DNA of 64,000 bases. Source: SIG459 sp045631645 (lineage in GTDB: Bacteria; Bacillota; Clostridia; Oscillospirales; Oscillospiraceae). Position 1 is the first letter of the stretch; each line of letters opens with the position of its first letter. Where the stretch lies: assembly GCA_045631645.1 (NCBI GenBank), contig JAZQVC010000009.1, positions 1-64,000 of the forward strand, read 5' to 3'. This document shows, in pieces, positions 17,102 through 25,041 of the stretch. The position numbers and the translations under genes are program-made. A model generated the notes under the pieces. It did no database searches. It had not been told where the DNA came from and saw only the letters and a program-made list of their open reading frames with translations.

Positions 17102-17407
17102 ATGAACATCAAAAGAGACGATAAAGTTATAGTTCTTTCCGGCAAGGACAAGGGCAAGGAAGGCAAAGTCCTCTCCGTCGACCCCAAGGCCGGCAAGGTC
17201 ATCGTTGAGGGCGTAAGCGTTGCTTCCAAGCACTCCAAGCCCCGCAAGCAGGGCGAAAAGGGCGGCATCATCAAGATTGAGACCCCCATCTACGCCTGCA
17301 AGGTTATGGTTGTTTGCCCCAAGTGCGGCAAGGCCACCCGCGTTGCACACAAGCTCGAGAACGGCAAGAACGTTCGCGTTTGCAAGAAGTGCGGCGCTAC
17401 CATGTAA
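17102..17407 (+). CDS. rplX: 50S ribosomal protein L24 (zinc-ribbon-containing form)
   Basis: A 101-residue L24 (uL24), an assembly initiator. A KOW motif is near the N-terminus (DDKVIVLSGKDKGKEGKVL). The C-terminus has CPKCG and CKKCG, a Cys4 set seen in many Firmicutes L24 proteins and probably binding zinc. ATG is preceded by GGAGGGCTCGAAGT. Confidence 0.97.
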   Translation: MNIKRDDKVIVLSGKDKGKEGKVLSVDPKAGKVIVEGVSVASKHSKPRKQGEKGGIIKIETPIYACKVMVVCPKCGKATRVAHKLENGKNVRVCKKCGATM

Positions 17408-17426
17408 GAGAGGAGAGTAGACAGTT

Positions 17427-17972
17427 ATGACCAGAATGAAGAAAAAGTACCTGGAGGAAGTCGCTCCCGCTCTGATGGAGAAGTTCCAGTACAAGTCCAC
17501 CATGCAGATTCCCCGCATCGACAAGATCGTTGTATCCGTCGGCTGCGGCGACTGCAAGGATAACAACAAGGCTCTCGACGCTGTCATTAAGGACATCAGC
17601 GCTATCACCGGTCAGAAGGCCGTTGCTACCGCTGCCAAGAAGAGCGTTGCTAACTTCAAGCTCCGTGAGGGCATGAAGGTTGGCGTTAAGGTCACCCTGC
17701 GTCAGGATCGCATGTGGGAGTTCATGGATCGTCTGTTCAACGTGGCTCTGCCCCGTGTTCGTGACTTCCGTGGCATCTCCGCAGATGCATTCGACGGCCG
17801 CGGCAACTACAGCCTCGGTATCAAGGAGCAGATCATCTTCCCCGAAATCGACTACGATAAGATCGAGAAGCTCCGTGGCATGAACATTGCCATCACCACC
17901 ACCGCTAAGACCGACGAAGAGGCACGCGAGCTTCTCAAGCTCATGGGCGCTCCCTTCGTAAACAAGGACTAA
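17427..17972 (+). CDS. rplE: 50S ribosomal protein L5
   Basis: A 181-residue L5 (uL5), binding 5S rRNA and contacting P-site tRNA. KIVVSVGCGDCKDN, TGQKAVATAAKKSVANFKLR and GNYSLGIKEQIIFPEIDYD are family signatures. Normal length. In E. coli the S8-binding regulatory site covers the start of this gene; here the next promoter comes after rpsN instead. Confidence 0.98.
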   Translation: MTRMKKKYLEEVAPALMEKFQYKSTMQIPRIDKIVVSVGCGDCKDNNKALDAVIKDISAITGQKAVATAAKKSVANFKLREGMKVGVKVTLRQDRMWEFMDRLFNVALPRVRDFRGISADAFDGRGNYSLGIKEQIIFPEIDYDKIEKLRGMNIAITTTAKTDEEARELLKLMGAPFVNKD

Positions 17973-17991
17973 GGGAAGGAGATAATTAGTT

Positions 17992-18177
17992 ATGGCAAAG
18001 ACTTCTATGAAAGTTAAGCAGGCTCGCCCCGCTAAGTACTCCACCCGCGCTTACAACCGTTGCAAGATCTGCGGCCGTCCCCACGCTTACCTGCGTGACT
18101 ACGGCATCTGCCGTATCTGCTTCCGCGAGCTGGCTTACAAGGGCCAGATTCCCGGCGTACGCAAGGCTTCTTTCTAA
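17992..18177 (+). CDS. rpsN: 30S ribosomal protein S14, type Z (zinc form)
   Basis: A 61-residue short S14 (uS14) with the zinc ribbon CKICG and CRIC separated by 12 residues (CX2C-X12-CX2C). This is the C+ form typical of Gram-positive bacteria. AAGGAG ribosome binding site. It is the last gene before a 770-base interruption of the cluster. Confidence 0.98.
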   Translation: MAKTSMKVKQARPAKYSTRAYNRCKICGRPHAYLRDYGICRICFRELAYKGQIPGVRKASF

Positions 18178-18206
18178 GAGCGGTTTGTAATTTTCCACAA
18201 TACTTC

Positions 18207-18253
18207 ATGGCGGCGTCTTGTCGTACTCGCAGTACTGTCTGCGACGCCGCCAT
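18207..18253 (+). repeat. Large perfect hairpin after rpsN
   Basis: ATGGCGGCGTC (18207-18217) pairs with GACGCCGCCAT (18243-18253) for 11 base pairs. Inside it GTACT (18223-18227) pairs with AGTAC (18231-18235) around a CGC loop. There is no clean T tract, so it may protect or process the rpsN mRNA end rather than terminate (inference). Confidence 0.6.
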
Positions 18254-18413
18254 CTTGTCTTGCGAAAAATTCCTGCACCTTTATTGGCTGAAACTTGTCA
18301 AGGTTTTTGTTGCGCCGCCAGGCCGTGCTTTGGTCACGGTACCTGTGGACACGATTTCCCAGACTCATATCAAGCCCGATTTTGGTGCCGGTTGGCATCT
18401 ATTGCTGCACTTC

Positions 18414-18457
18414 AAATCCGCCCGGATGGATATAATTATCCCGTCCGGCGGATTTTT
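18414..18457. terminator. Intrinsic terminator inside the rpsN-rpsH gap
   Basis: AAATCCGCC (18414-18422) pairs with GGCGGATTT (18447-18455). Inner pairs GGA/TCC and GGATA (18428-18432)/TATCC (18437-18441) extend it to about 17 pairs, and T residues follow. It would end transcription from the S10 half of the cluster. The bases from here to the promoter at 18675 hold no gene that I can support. Confidence 0.75.
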
Positions 18458-18674
18458 GTCCCCAAAATTACGACACACCCGGCGCGGTCGTAAGATTTTA
18501 TCACCGTTCCGATTCGTCGGAGGCGGCAATTTGTGCCTTTGGAAACGACGTTTTCCACAGCTTTTTTGACAGGATTTTCCCTGATTTGGGAGGCTCTTGT
18601 GATATTGCACAAAAGCGGGGGCTAAAAAGCCCTTAAAAGCATTGAAAAATCAAGCTTTTTTATTTAAAAAAGAC

Positions 18675-18704
18675 TTTACAAATGCGAGTGTGCAATGGTA
18701 TAAT
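18675..18704 (+). promoter_or_regulatory. Sigma-A promoter for the rpsH half of the ribosomal cluster
   Basis: TTTACA (18675-18680), an 18-base spacer and a consensus TATAAT (18699-18704). Together with the terminator at 18414 it indicates that rpsH onward is a separate transcription unit. Confidence 0.75.
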
Positions 18705-18711
18705 AAGTCGA

Positions 18712-18945
18712 TTGCGGCTCTGAGAAAGGAAGGTTCTGGATGCCCTCCCGACGAAGCGTCCGATCACATAAAAAAGCACTGAAAACGCAGGGATAAATCT
18801 CTGCGGTTTTGGCGCGAAAGAAGCGGTGAGTCGCTGCCGCAATAATAGCGACTGGGATGACGAAAGGCCGCGGCTAATCATGTATTAGCGCGGAACCTCG
18901 CCGCCCAAACCGCAAAAGCGGTAACTCTAAAACAGGAGGAAAACA
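18712..18945 (+). ncRNA. Structured leader of rpsH, candidate cis-regulatory RNA
   Basis: About 235 bases with at least three good hairpins. One is CGCAGGGAT/ATCTCTGCG near 18790. One is CCGCG-G-CTAAT (18868-18878) with ATTAGCGCGG (18884-18893) around CATGT. The last is ACCGC/GCGGT (18909-18922) closed by AAAA. The last one lies 12 bases before the AGGAGG of rpsH, where structure could gate translation. Regulation by S8, the first product, is a hypothesis. Confidence 0.5.
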
Positions 18946-18947
18946 AA

Positions 18948-19346
18948 ATGCAGATCACTGACCCCATCGCAGATATGCTGACCCGTATCCGCAACGCCGG
19001 TACCGCAAAGCATGAAACCGTGGATGTTCCTGCTTCCAAGATGAAGAAGGCCATTGCTCAGATCCTTCTCGACGAAGGCTACATCAAGAGCTTCCAGATC
19101 ATCGAAGATGGCACCCAGGGCATCATCCGCATCACTCTCAAGTATCTCCCCGGCAAGGAGAAGGCAATCCAGGGCCTCCGCCGTGTCAGCAAGCCCGGCC
19201 TCCGCGTGTACGCCGGCGCAGACGAGCTTCCCCGCGTCCTCAAGGGCCTGGGCATAGCTATCATCTCCACCTCCAAGGGCATCATGACCGACAAGGCAGC
19301 TCGCGCAGCTAACGTCGGCGGCGAAGTCCTGGCATTCGTATGGTAA
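18948..19346 (+). CDS. rpsH: 30S ribosomal protein S8
   Basis: A 132-residue S8 (uS8), a primary binder of the 16S central domain and in E. coli the translational repressor of the spc operon. MQITDPIADMLTRIRNA, RVYAGADELPRVLKGLG and ISTSKGIMTDKAAR are diagnostic. Here it is the first gene after the internal promoter and a structured leader, a position suited to autoregulation. Confidence 0.98.
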   Translation: MQITDPIADMLTRIRNAGTAKHETVDVPASKMKKAIAQILLDEGYIKSFQIIEDGTQGIIRITLKYLPGKEKAIQGLRRVSKPGLRVYAGADELPRVLKGLGIAIISTSKGIMTDKAARAANVGGEVLAFVW

Positions 19347-19361
19347 GGAGGGTATTGAACA

Positions 19362-19904
19362 ATGTCTAGAATTGGTAGAGCCCCCATCACCGTTCCTGCC
19401 GGAGTGGAAGTTAAGGTTGACGCAAACAACCACATCACTGTCAAGGGCCCCAAGGGCACCCTTGAGAGAGACCTCGTTCCCCAGATCAAGGTCGAAGTTG
19501 CAGAAGGCGTTATCAACGTCTCCCGTCCCAACGATGAGAAGCAGAACCGTGCTCTCCACGGCCTGACCCGCACCCTCGTTGCAAACATGGTCACCGGTGT
19601 TACCGAAGGCTACAAGAAGACTCTTGAAGTTAACGGTGTCGGTTATCGTTGCGCCAAGGAAGGCAACAAGCTCGTTATGAACATTGGTTACTCTCATCCT
19701 GTCAACGTTGAGGAAATCGACGGCATCGTCATCGAAGTTCCCAACGCAAACACTGTTGTTATCAACGGTATCGACAAGCAGAAGGTCGGCCAGTTCGCAG
19801 CAGACGTTCGTGCAAAGAGACCTCCCGAGCCTTACAAGGGCAAGGGCATCAAGTACTCTGACGAAGTTGTCCGCCGCAAAGAAGGCAAGACCGGTTCTAA
19901 GTAA
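19362..19904 (+). CDS. rplF: 50S ribosomal protein L6
   Basis: A 180-residue L6 (uL6), two tandem related domains near the GTPase-associated region. MSRIGRAPITVPAGVEV and the C-terminal RRPPEPYKGKGIKYSDEVVRRKEGK-like block (read here as RAKRPPEPYKGKGIKY) are hallmarks. Normal length. Confidence 0.98.
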   Translation: MSRIGRAPITVPAGVEVKVDANNHITVKGPKGTLERDLVPQIKVEVAEGVINVSRPNDEKQNRALHGLTRTLVANMVTGVTEGYKKTLEVNGVGYRCAKEGNKLVMNIGYSHPVNVEEIDGIVIEVPNANTVVINGIDKQKVGQFAADVRAKRPPEPYKGKGIKYSDEVVRRKEGKTGSK

Positions 19905-19920
19905 ACGGAGGTGCGCCTAA

Positions 19921-20280
19921 ATGATTAACAGACCTGATACCAGAGGACAGCGCATCAAGCGCCACAACAGAGTTCGCGGCAAGATCTCCGGCACCGCTGA
20001 GAGACCCCGTCTCTGTGTTTTCAGAAGCGAAAAGAACATCTACGCTCAGATCATCGACGACGTAGCAGGCAACACCCTCGTTGCTGCTTCCTCCGTTGAA
20101 AAGGATTTTGAGCTTTCCGGTTCCAACAAGGAAGGCGCTCGCGCTGTTGGCAAGCTCGTTGCTGAGCGTGCACTGCAGAAGGGCATCGAAGAGGTCGTAT
20201 TCGACCGCGGCGGCTACATCTATCACGGCCGCGTTATGGAACTGGCAGAAGGCGCCCGCGAAGGCGGCCTGAAATTCTAA
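19921..20280 (+). CDS. rplR: 50S ribosomal protein L18
   Basis: A 119-residue L18 (uL18), which brings 5S rRNA into the 50S subunit. KRHNRVRGKISGTAERPRLCV and the C-terminal FDRGGYIYHGRVMELAEGAREGG-type end (FDRGGYIYHGRV) are clear. GGAGGTG ribosome binding site. Confidence 0.98.
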   Translation: MINRPDTRGQRIKRHNRVRGKISGTAERPRLCVFRSEKNIYAQIIDDVAGNTLVAASSVEKDFELSGSNKEGARAVGKLVAERALQKGIEEVVFDRGGYIYHGRVMELAEGAREGGLKF

Positions 20281-20299
20281 GGGGAGGAGGAAACTAATT

Positions 20300-20824
20300 A
20301 TGGCATACGAAAGAAACAATCGTCGTCGCAATGACGAGGAAGTTCAGAGCGAATTTACCGAGAAAGTAGTTTCCCTGAACCGTGTATCTAAGACCGTTAA
20401 GGGCGGCCGTGTTGCTAAGTTCAGCGCACTGTGCGTCGTCGGCGACGGCAAGGGCCGCGTTGGTTACGGCCTTGGCAAGGCAAACGAAGTTTCCGAAGCT
20501 ATCCGCAAGGGACTTGAGGATGCCAAGAAGAACATTGTTACCGTTACTCTCGAGGGTACCACCATTCCTCACGAGATCGTCGGTGAAGCTGGCGCAGGCC
20601 GCGTCCTGCTGATGCCCGCTCCCGAAGGTACCGGCGTTATCGCTGGCGGTGCAGTTCGTGCAGTTGTTGAAGCAGCCGGTATCAAGAACATTCGTACCAA
20701 GTGCCTGCGCACCAACAACCCCCAGAACGTTGTAAGAGCTACCATGGCTGGCCTGAAGGCTCTCCGCAACGCAGAGCAGGTTGCAGCCGTTCGCGGCAAG
20801 ACCGCTGCTGAAATCAAGGCATAA
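20300..20824 (+). CDS. rpsE: 30S ribosomal protein S5
   Basis: A 174-residue S5 (uS5). The N-terminal double-stranded RNA-binding-like fold includes VVSLNRVSKTVKGGRVAKFS and GDGKGRVGYGLGKANEV. The C-terminal half has GVIAGGAVRAVVEAAGI. It helps decoding accuracy and the mRNA entry channel; changes in its loop give spectinomycin resistance in other species. Normal length. Confidence 0.98.
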   Translation: MAYERNNRRRNDEEVQSEFTEKVVSLNRVSKTVKGGRVAKFSALCVVGDGKGRVGYGLGKANEVSEAIRKGLEDAKKNIVTVTLEGTTIPHEIVGEAGAGRVLLMPAPEGTGVIAGGAVRAVVEAAGIKNIRTKCLRTNNPQNVVRATMAGLKALRNAEQVAAVRGKTAAEIKA

Positions 20825-20839
20825 GGAGGGCTTAAGACT

Positions 20840-21022
20840 ATGGCAAATCTTAGAATTAAGCTCGTCAAGAGCCTCAGCGGTAGAATTGAAAAGCACATCG
20901 CTACCGCAAATTCCCTCGGTCTGCACAAGATCGGCAATGAGACCGTGCAGCCTGACAACCCCCAGACCCGCGGCAAGATCGCCAAGATCGGCTATCTGCT
21001 CCAGGTTACCGAAGAAGAATAA
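20840..21022 (+). CDS. rpmD: 50S ribosomal protein L30
   Basis: A 60-residue L30 (uL30): LRIKLVKSLSGRIEKHIATA and LHKIGNETVQPDNPQTRGKI. Usual position between rpsE and rplO. AAGGAGG upstream. Confidence 0.97.
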   Translation: MANLRIKLVKSLSGRIEKHIATANSLGLHKIGNETVQPDNPQTRGKIAKIGYLLQVTEEE

Positions 21023-21036
21023 GGAGGGCCCTATAA

Positions 21037-21477
21037 ATGAAACTCAATGAACTTTCCCCCGCAATGGGCTCCACTCACGTTGCTAAGCGCAAGGGCCGCG
21101 GCCACGCTACCGGCAACGGCAAGACCGCAGGTCGCGGTCACAAGGGCCAGAAGGCACGCTCCGGCGGCGGCGTTCGCGTCGGCTTCGAAGGCGGCCAGAT
21201 GCCCCTCGCACGTCGTATCCCCAAGAGAGGCTTCAACAACATCTTTGCTAAGCCCCTCAACGAGATCAATGTCTCCGCTCTGGAGAAGTTCGAAAACGGC
21301 GCTGTTGTAGACACTCAGGCTCTCCTGGATGCTGGCATCCTGAGCAAGTGCGTCTACGGTTTCAAGGTTCTCGGTAATGGCAACATCACCAAGAGCATTA
21401 CTGTCAAGGCTGCTGCATTCTCCGAGTCTGCTAAGGCCAAGATCGAGGCTGCAGGCGGAAAGGCAGAGGTGGTATAA
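21037..21477 (+). CDS. rplO: 50S ribosomal protein L15
   Basis: A 146-residue L15 (uL15), late in 50S assembly. The Gly/Lys/Arg-rich N-terminal arm (KGRGHATGNGKTAGRGHKGQ) and GFEGGQMPLARRIPKRGF are diagnostic. Its stop codon is directly followed by the GTG start of secY. Confidence 0.98.
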   Translation: MKLNELSPAMGSTHVAKRKGRGHATGNGKTAGRGHKGQKARSGGGVRVGFEGGQMPLARRIPKRGFNNIFAKPLNEINVSALEKFENGAVVDTQALLDAGILSKCVYGFKVLGNGNITKSITVKAAAFSESAKAKIEAAGGKAEVV

Positions 21478-22755
21478 GTGCTTTCTACCCTTCGTAACGC
21501 TTGGAAGATTGAAGAGCTTCGCAAGAAGATCATCTTCACTCTGTTCGTTCTCCTTCTGTACCGCATAGGCAACGCTATTCCCGTTCCCTTCATCGATGTA
21601 GCTCTCCTTCAGAACTACATTGCCGGTCTGGAGAACACCGTTCTTGGTTTCGTTAACGTACTGAGCGGTGGCGCATTCTCAAGCGCGACGATCTTTGCAC
21701 TTTCCATCCAGCCCTATATTAATGCATCTATCATTATCCAGTTGCTCTGCATTGCCATCCCCGCTCTTGAGCGCATGGCAAAAGAAGAGGGCGAAGAGGG
21801 TAAGAAGAAGATCAACAATATCACCCGCTACTCCACCGTTGGCCTCGGCCTGATCATGGGCTTTGGTTACTACATGCTCATCAAGAACAACGCTCTCCTG
21901 AGCCAGGAAGGCGTATGGCAGGGAATCGTCATCGTTCTGACCTTCACTGCAGGTTCCGCACTCATCATGTGGCTTGGCGAGCAGATCACCGAGTTTGGTA
22001 TCGGCAACGGTATCTCCATGATCCTGTTTGCATCCATCGTTTCTCGTTTCCCCACCGGCATCGGTCAGTCCATCAGCAGCATTGCTGCCGGCACCCTCAA
22101 GTGGTGGGCACTTGTTCTCATCCTTCTGGGCGCACTCGTTATGATCGTCCTGATCGTTATCGTGAACAACTCCGAGAGACGTATTCCCGTTCAGTATTCC
22201 AAGAGAGTTGTTGGTCGTAAGATGTACGGCGGCCAGGCTACCCACCTTCCCATGAAGGTTAACATGTCCGGCGTTCTGCCCATCATCTTCGCTCAGTCTA
22301 TCAGCTCCCTGCCTGCTACCTTCGGCGCCCTCTTCGGCAAGACCGAAGGCGGGTTTGTAAGCCTGTTTGCAACCAACTCTCTCTTCTACGCATTCATTTA
22401 CCTGCTGCTCATCATCTTCTTCAGCTATTTCTACTCCACCATCCAGTTCAACCCCATTGAAGTAGCAAATAACCTGAAGCGCAACGGCGGCTTCATCCCC
22501 GGCTATCGCCCCGGCAAGCCCACCAGCGAGTTCATCCAGAAGGTTCTGAACAAGATCACTCTGTTCGGCGCCATCTTCCTGAGCATTGTTGCAGTAGCTC
22601 CCATTGTTATCAGCCACTTCAGTGACGCCGCCGCACAGGCAGGCATCTCTCTCGGCGGTACCTCCATCATCATCGTTGTCGGTGTTGCAATTGAGACCTT
22701 TACCGCTCTTGAGAACCAGATGCTCATGCGCCACTACAAGGGCTTCCTTGATTAA
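21478..22755 (+). CDS. secY: Preprotein translocase channel subunit SecY
   Basis: A 425-residue polytopic membrane protein with about ten predicted transmembrane segments, forming the SecYEG protein-conducting channel with which SecA (encoded at 3336) works. IGNAIPVPFID opens the plug-side region and RRIPVQYSKRVVGRKMYGG is the SecA/ribosome-contacting cytoplasmic loop. The start is GTG at 21478, abutting the rplO stop; GAGGTGG in the end of rplO is the ribosome binding site. Confidence 0.97.
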   Translation: MLSTLRNAWKIEELRKKIIFTLFVLLLYRIGNAIPVPFIDVALLQNYIAGLENTVLGFVNVLSGGAFSSATIFALSIQPYINASIIIQLLCIAIPALERMAKEEGEEGKKKINNITRYSTVGLGLIMGFGYYMLIKNNALLSQEGVWQGIVIVLTFTAGSALIMWLGEQITEFGIGNGISMILFASIVSRFPTGIGQSISSIAAGTLKWWALVLILLGALVMIVLIVIVNNSERRIPVQYSKRVVGRKMYGGQATHLPMKVNMSGVLPIIFAQSISSLPATFGALFGKTEGGFVSLFATNSLFYAFIYLLLIIFFSYFYSTIQFNPIEVANNLKRNGGFIPGYRPGKPTSEFIQKVLNKITLFGAIFLSIVAVAPIVISHFSDAAAQAGISLGGTSIIIVVGVAIETFTALENQMLMRHYKGFLD

Positions 22756-22771
22756 TTCGGAGGCTAATGAC

Positions 22772-23404
22772 ATGAAGCTTATTCTTTTAGGTGCTCCCGG
22801 TGCAGGAAAGGGAACTCAGTCCGAGATTCTCTCCCGCAAGTTCTCCATTCCCACCATATCCACAGGTGCAATGCTCCGCGCCGCAATGAAGGCCGGCACC
22901 CCTGTAGGTCTGAGAGCTAAAGAGTATGTTGATAATGGCAGACTCGTTCCCGATGATGTTATCGTAGGCATCGTCAAGGAGCGTCTCGCCAAGGACGATT
23001 GTGCTAATGGCTGCATACTTGACGGTATGCCCCGCACCATCCCCCAGGCAATTGCTCTGGAGGAGCACGGCATCGAGATCGACTGCGCAATAAGCATTGA
23101 GATCGAAGATGAGACCATTATCGAACGCATGACCGGCCGCCGCACCTGTCACGATTGCGGAGCCAGCTTCCATGTGACCAACAATCCTCCTAAAACTGAG
23201 GGCGTATGCGATTTCTGCGGCGGCGAGCTCACCATCCGCAAGGATGATGCACCCGAAACCGTTAAATCTCGTCTCGCCACTTATCACTCAGAGACGGAGC
23301 CCCTCAAGGACTTTTACGCACAGCGCGGCAAGTTGAAGAGTGTGGTAAACCAGCCCTCCATTGAGGCAGTTACCGCGTCTATAATTGAAGCACTGGGTGT
23401 TTAA
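22772..23404 (+). CDS. adk: Adenylate kinase
   Basis: A 210-residue adenylate kinase (ATP + AMP = 2 ADP). The P-loop is GAPGAGKGTQ (residues 7-16), and DGMPRTIPQA and TGRRTCHDCG mark the AMP site and lid. The lid has CHDC and CDFC, the zinc-stabilised form common in Gram-positives. ATG 22772 follows CGGAGG by about 10 bases; the longer reading from 22604 overlaps secY and is not family-like. Confidence 0.97.
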   Translation: MKLILLGAPGAGKGTQSEILSRKFSIPTISTGAMLRAAMKAGTPVGLRAKEYVDNGRLVPDDVIVGIVKERLAKDDCANGCILDGMPRTIPQAIALEEHGIEIDCAISIEIEDETIIERMTGRRTCHDCGASFHVTNNPPKTEGVCDFCGGELTIRKDDAPETVKSRLATYHSETEPLKDFYAQRGKLKSVVNQPSIEAVTASIIEALGV

Positions 23405-23407
23405 GAC

Positions 23408-24169
23408 ATGGCTATTGTCATAAAGTCCGACAGGGACATCGAATTGATGCGTCAGGCCGGTAAGATAACCGCTCAGGCCAGAAGCCTGGCCCGCAGTATG
23501 ATCGAACCCGGTGTGACTACCAATGAGATCAACAAAGAAGTCTTCAACTTCATCAAGAAATCAGGTGCTACTCCCGCATTTCTGGGTTACAGCGGTTATC
23601 CCGCCAGCATCTGTATTTCTGTTAACGACCAAGTCATCCATGGCATACCCGGCAGCAGACGTCTTCAAGACGGCGACATCGTCAGTGTGGATGTCGGCGC
23701 TGTCTGGAAAGGCTTTGTGGGAGACTGCGCAGGAACTTATCCCTGCGGCATGTGCAGCGACGGGGCTCTTCGCCTCATCGCTGTCACCCGCCAGAGCTTT
23801 TTTGAAGGACTAAAGTATGCCCGTCAGGGCTATCGGGTCAGCGATATTTCCGCAGCGGTTCAGAACTATGCGGAAAGTGCGGGCTACGGTGTCGTCCGCG
23901 ATTTCGTGGGTCACGGCATCGGACGCAAAATGCACGAAGAACCCGAAGTTCCCAACTTCGTAAGAGGAAAGGGCGGAAGCCCCCGACTCATAAAAGGCAT
24001 GACCATCTGTGTTGAACCTATGATCAACGCCGGTGGCTGGGAAGTTAAGGTGCTTCCCGATGGCTGGACAGTCTTGACGACTGACGGCAGCCTGTCCGCT
24101 CATTATGAGAACACGGTGCTCATCACAGACGGTGAGCCCGAGATACTGACAATGGCAGACGATATATAA
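23408..24169 (+). CDS. map: Methionine aminopeptidase, type I
   Basis: A 253-residue M24 metallopeptidase that removes the initiator Met from nascent proteins. The five metal ligands are visible: Asp in VSVDVGA, Asp in GDCAGTY, His in VGHGIGR, Glu in CVEPMIN, Glu in HYENTVLIT. It starts three bases after adk with almost no ribosome binding site of its own, so translation is probably coupled to adk. Confidence 0.97.
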   Translation: MAIVIKSDRDIELMRQAGKITAQARSLARSMIEPGVTTNEINKEVFNFIKKSGATPAFLGYSGYPASICISVNDQVIHGIPGSRRLQDGDIVSVDVGAVWKGFVGDCAGTYPCGMCSDGALRLIAVTRQSFFEGLKYARQGYRVSDISAAVQNYAESAGYGVVRDFVGHGIGRKMHEEPEVPNFVRGKGGSPRLIKGMTICVEPMINAGGWEVKVLPDGWTVLTTDGSLSAHYENTVLITDGEPEILTMADDI

Positions 24170-24189
24170 TCCAAGGAGGAATCTCAGTC

Positions 24190-24408
24190 TTGGCAAAAGA
24201 TGATATGATCGAACTTGAGGGCACTGTAGTTGAATCTCTGCCCAATACTATGTTCCAGGTTGATATCGGCGGTGGCCATACCATCCTGGCTCACATTTCC
24301 GGCAAGCTCCGGATGAACTATATTAAAATTCTCCCCGGCGACAAGGTCACCGTTCAGATGACTCCCTATGATCTGACCCGCGGCCGTATCACCTGGAGAA
24401 GCAAGTAA
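24190..24408 (+). CDS. infA: Translation initiation factor IF-1
   Basis: A 72-residue OB-fold factor that binds the 30S A site during initiation. AKDDMIELEGTVVESLPN and GKLRMNYIKILPGDKV are diagnostic. The start codon is TTG, 10 bases after AAGGAGGA; no ATG fits the family N-terminus, so a non-ATG start is well supported. Confidence 0.97.
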   Translation: MAKDDMIELEGTVVESLPNTMFQVDIGGGHTILAHISGKLRMNYIKILPGDKVTVQMTPYDLTRGRITWRSK

Positions 24409-24427
24409 GCTGTAGGAGGTTTTACAA

Positions 24428-24541
24428 ATGAAAGTCAGACCCTCTGTGAAGCCCATGTGCGAGAAGTGCAAGATCATCAAGCGCAAAGGTCGCGTTATGG
24501 TCATTTGCGAGAATCCCAAGCACAAGCAGAGACAGGGCTAA
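24428..24541 (+). CDS. rpmJ: 50S ribosomal protein L36 (zinc form)
   Basis: A 37-residue L36 (bL36): MKVRPSVKPMCEKCKIIKRK, then CENPKHKQRQG. The CxxC, Cys and His set is the zinc-binding C+ form. GTAGGAGG lies 9 bases before ATG. It is in the usual place between infA and rpsM. Confidence 0.97.
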   Translation: MKVRPSVKPMCEKCKIIKRKGRVMVICENPKHKQRQG

Positions 24542-24574
24542 TTTTTCCCCTGGCACAACAAACAAACAAACGGG

Positions 24575-24655
24575 CGCGTAAGCATCTTGTACCATGCCCG
24601 CATTGCCCGAAAATACATTTTGTGGGTACAAAATCAATGAAAGGATTGATTGTAA
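24575..24655 (+). promoter_or_regulatory. rpsM leader with ribosome binding site held in a hairpin loop
   Basis: The 117-base gap between rpmJ and rpsM has two hairpins. TTGTACC (24587-24593) pairs with GGTACAA (24625-24631). AATCAAT (24632-24638) pairs with ATTGATT (24645-24651), and the loop between them is GAAAGG, the apparent ribosome binding site. This could gate translation of the alpha-operon genes. Not seen at other genes here. Confidence 0.5.
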
Positions 24656-24658
24656 AAT

Positions 24659-25027
24659 ATGGCACGTATAGCCGGCGTTGACCTGCCCAAAGACAAGCGC
24701 ATTGAAATCGGCCTGACCTATGTTTACGGTATTGGCAGAACCAGCGCACTCAAGATACTGGAAGAGACCGGTATCAACCCCGACACCCGCGTTAAGAACC
24801 TGACTGAAGATGAGGAAGCTAAGCTCCGTGAGATCATCGACGAGAAGTACATCGTTGAAGGTGACCTCCGTCGTGCAAACGCTCTCGACATCAAGCGTCT
24901 CATCGAGATCGGCTGCTACCGCGGCCAGCGCCATCGTCGTGGACTCCCCGTCCGTGGCCAGCGCAGCAAGACCAATGCTCGTACCCGCAAGGGTCCCAAG
25001 CACACCATCGCAAATAAGAAGAAGTAA
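24659..25027 (+). CDS. rpsM: 30S ribosomal protein S13
   Basis: A 122-residue S13 (uS13), a 30S head protein in the intersubunit bridges. ARIAGVDLPKDKRIEIGLTY and the C-terminal GLPVRGQRSKTNARTRKGPK are hallmarks. It starts the alpha-operon part (rpsM-rpsK-rpsD-rpoA-rplQ). Confidence 0.98.
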   Translation: MARIAGVDLPKDKRIEIGLTYVYGIGRTSALKILEETGINPDTRVKNLTEDEEAKLREIIDEKYIVEGDLRRANALDIKRLIEIGCYRGQRHRRGLPVRGQRSKTNARTRKGPKHTIANKKK

Positions 25028-25041
25028 GGAGGGATATGTAA

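Noticed and set aside
18207..18569. 120-codon frame in the rpsN-rpsH gap
   Set aside because: Runs through two perfect hairpins and a terminator and has no ribosome binding site.
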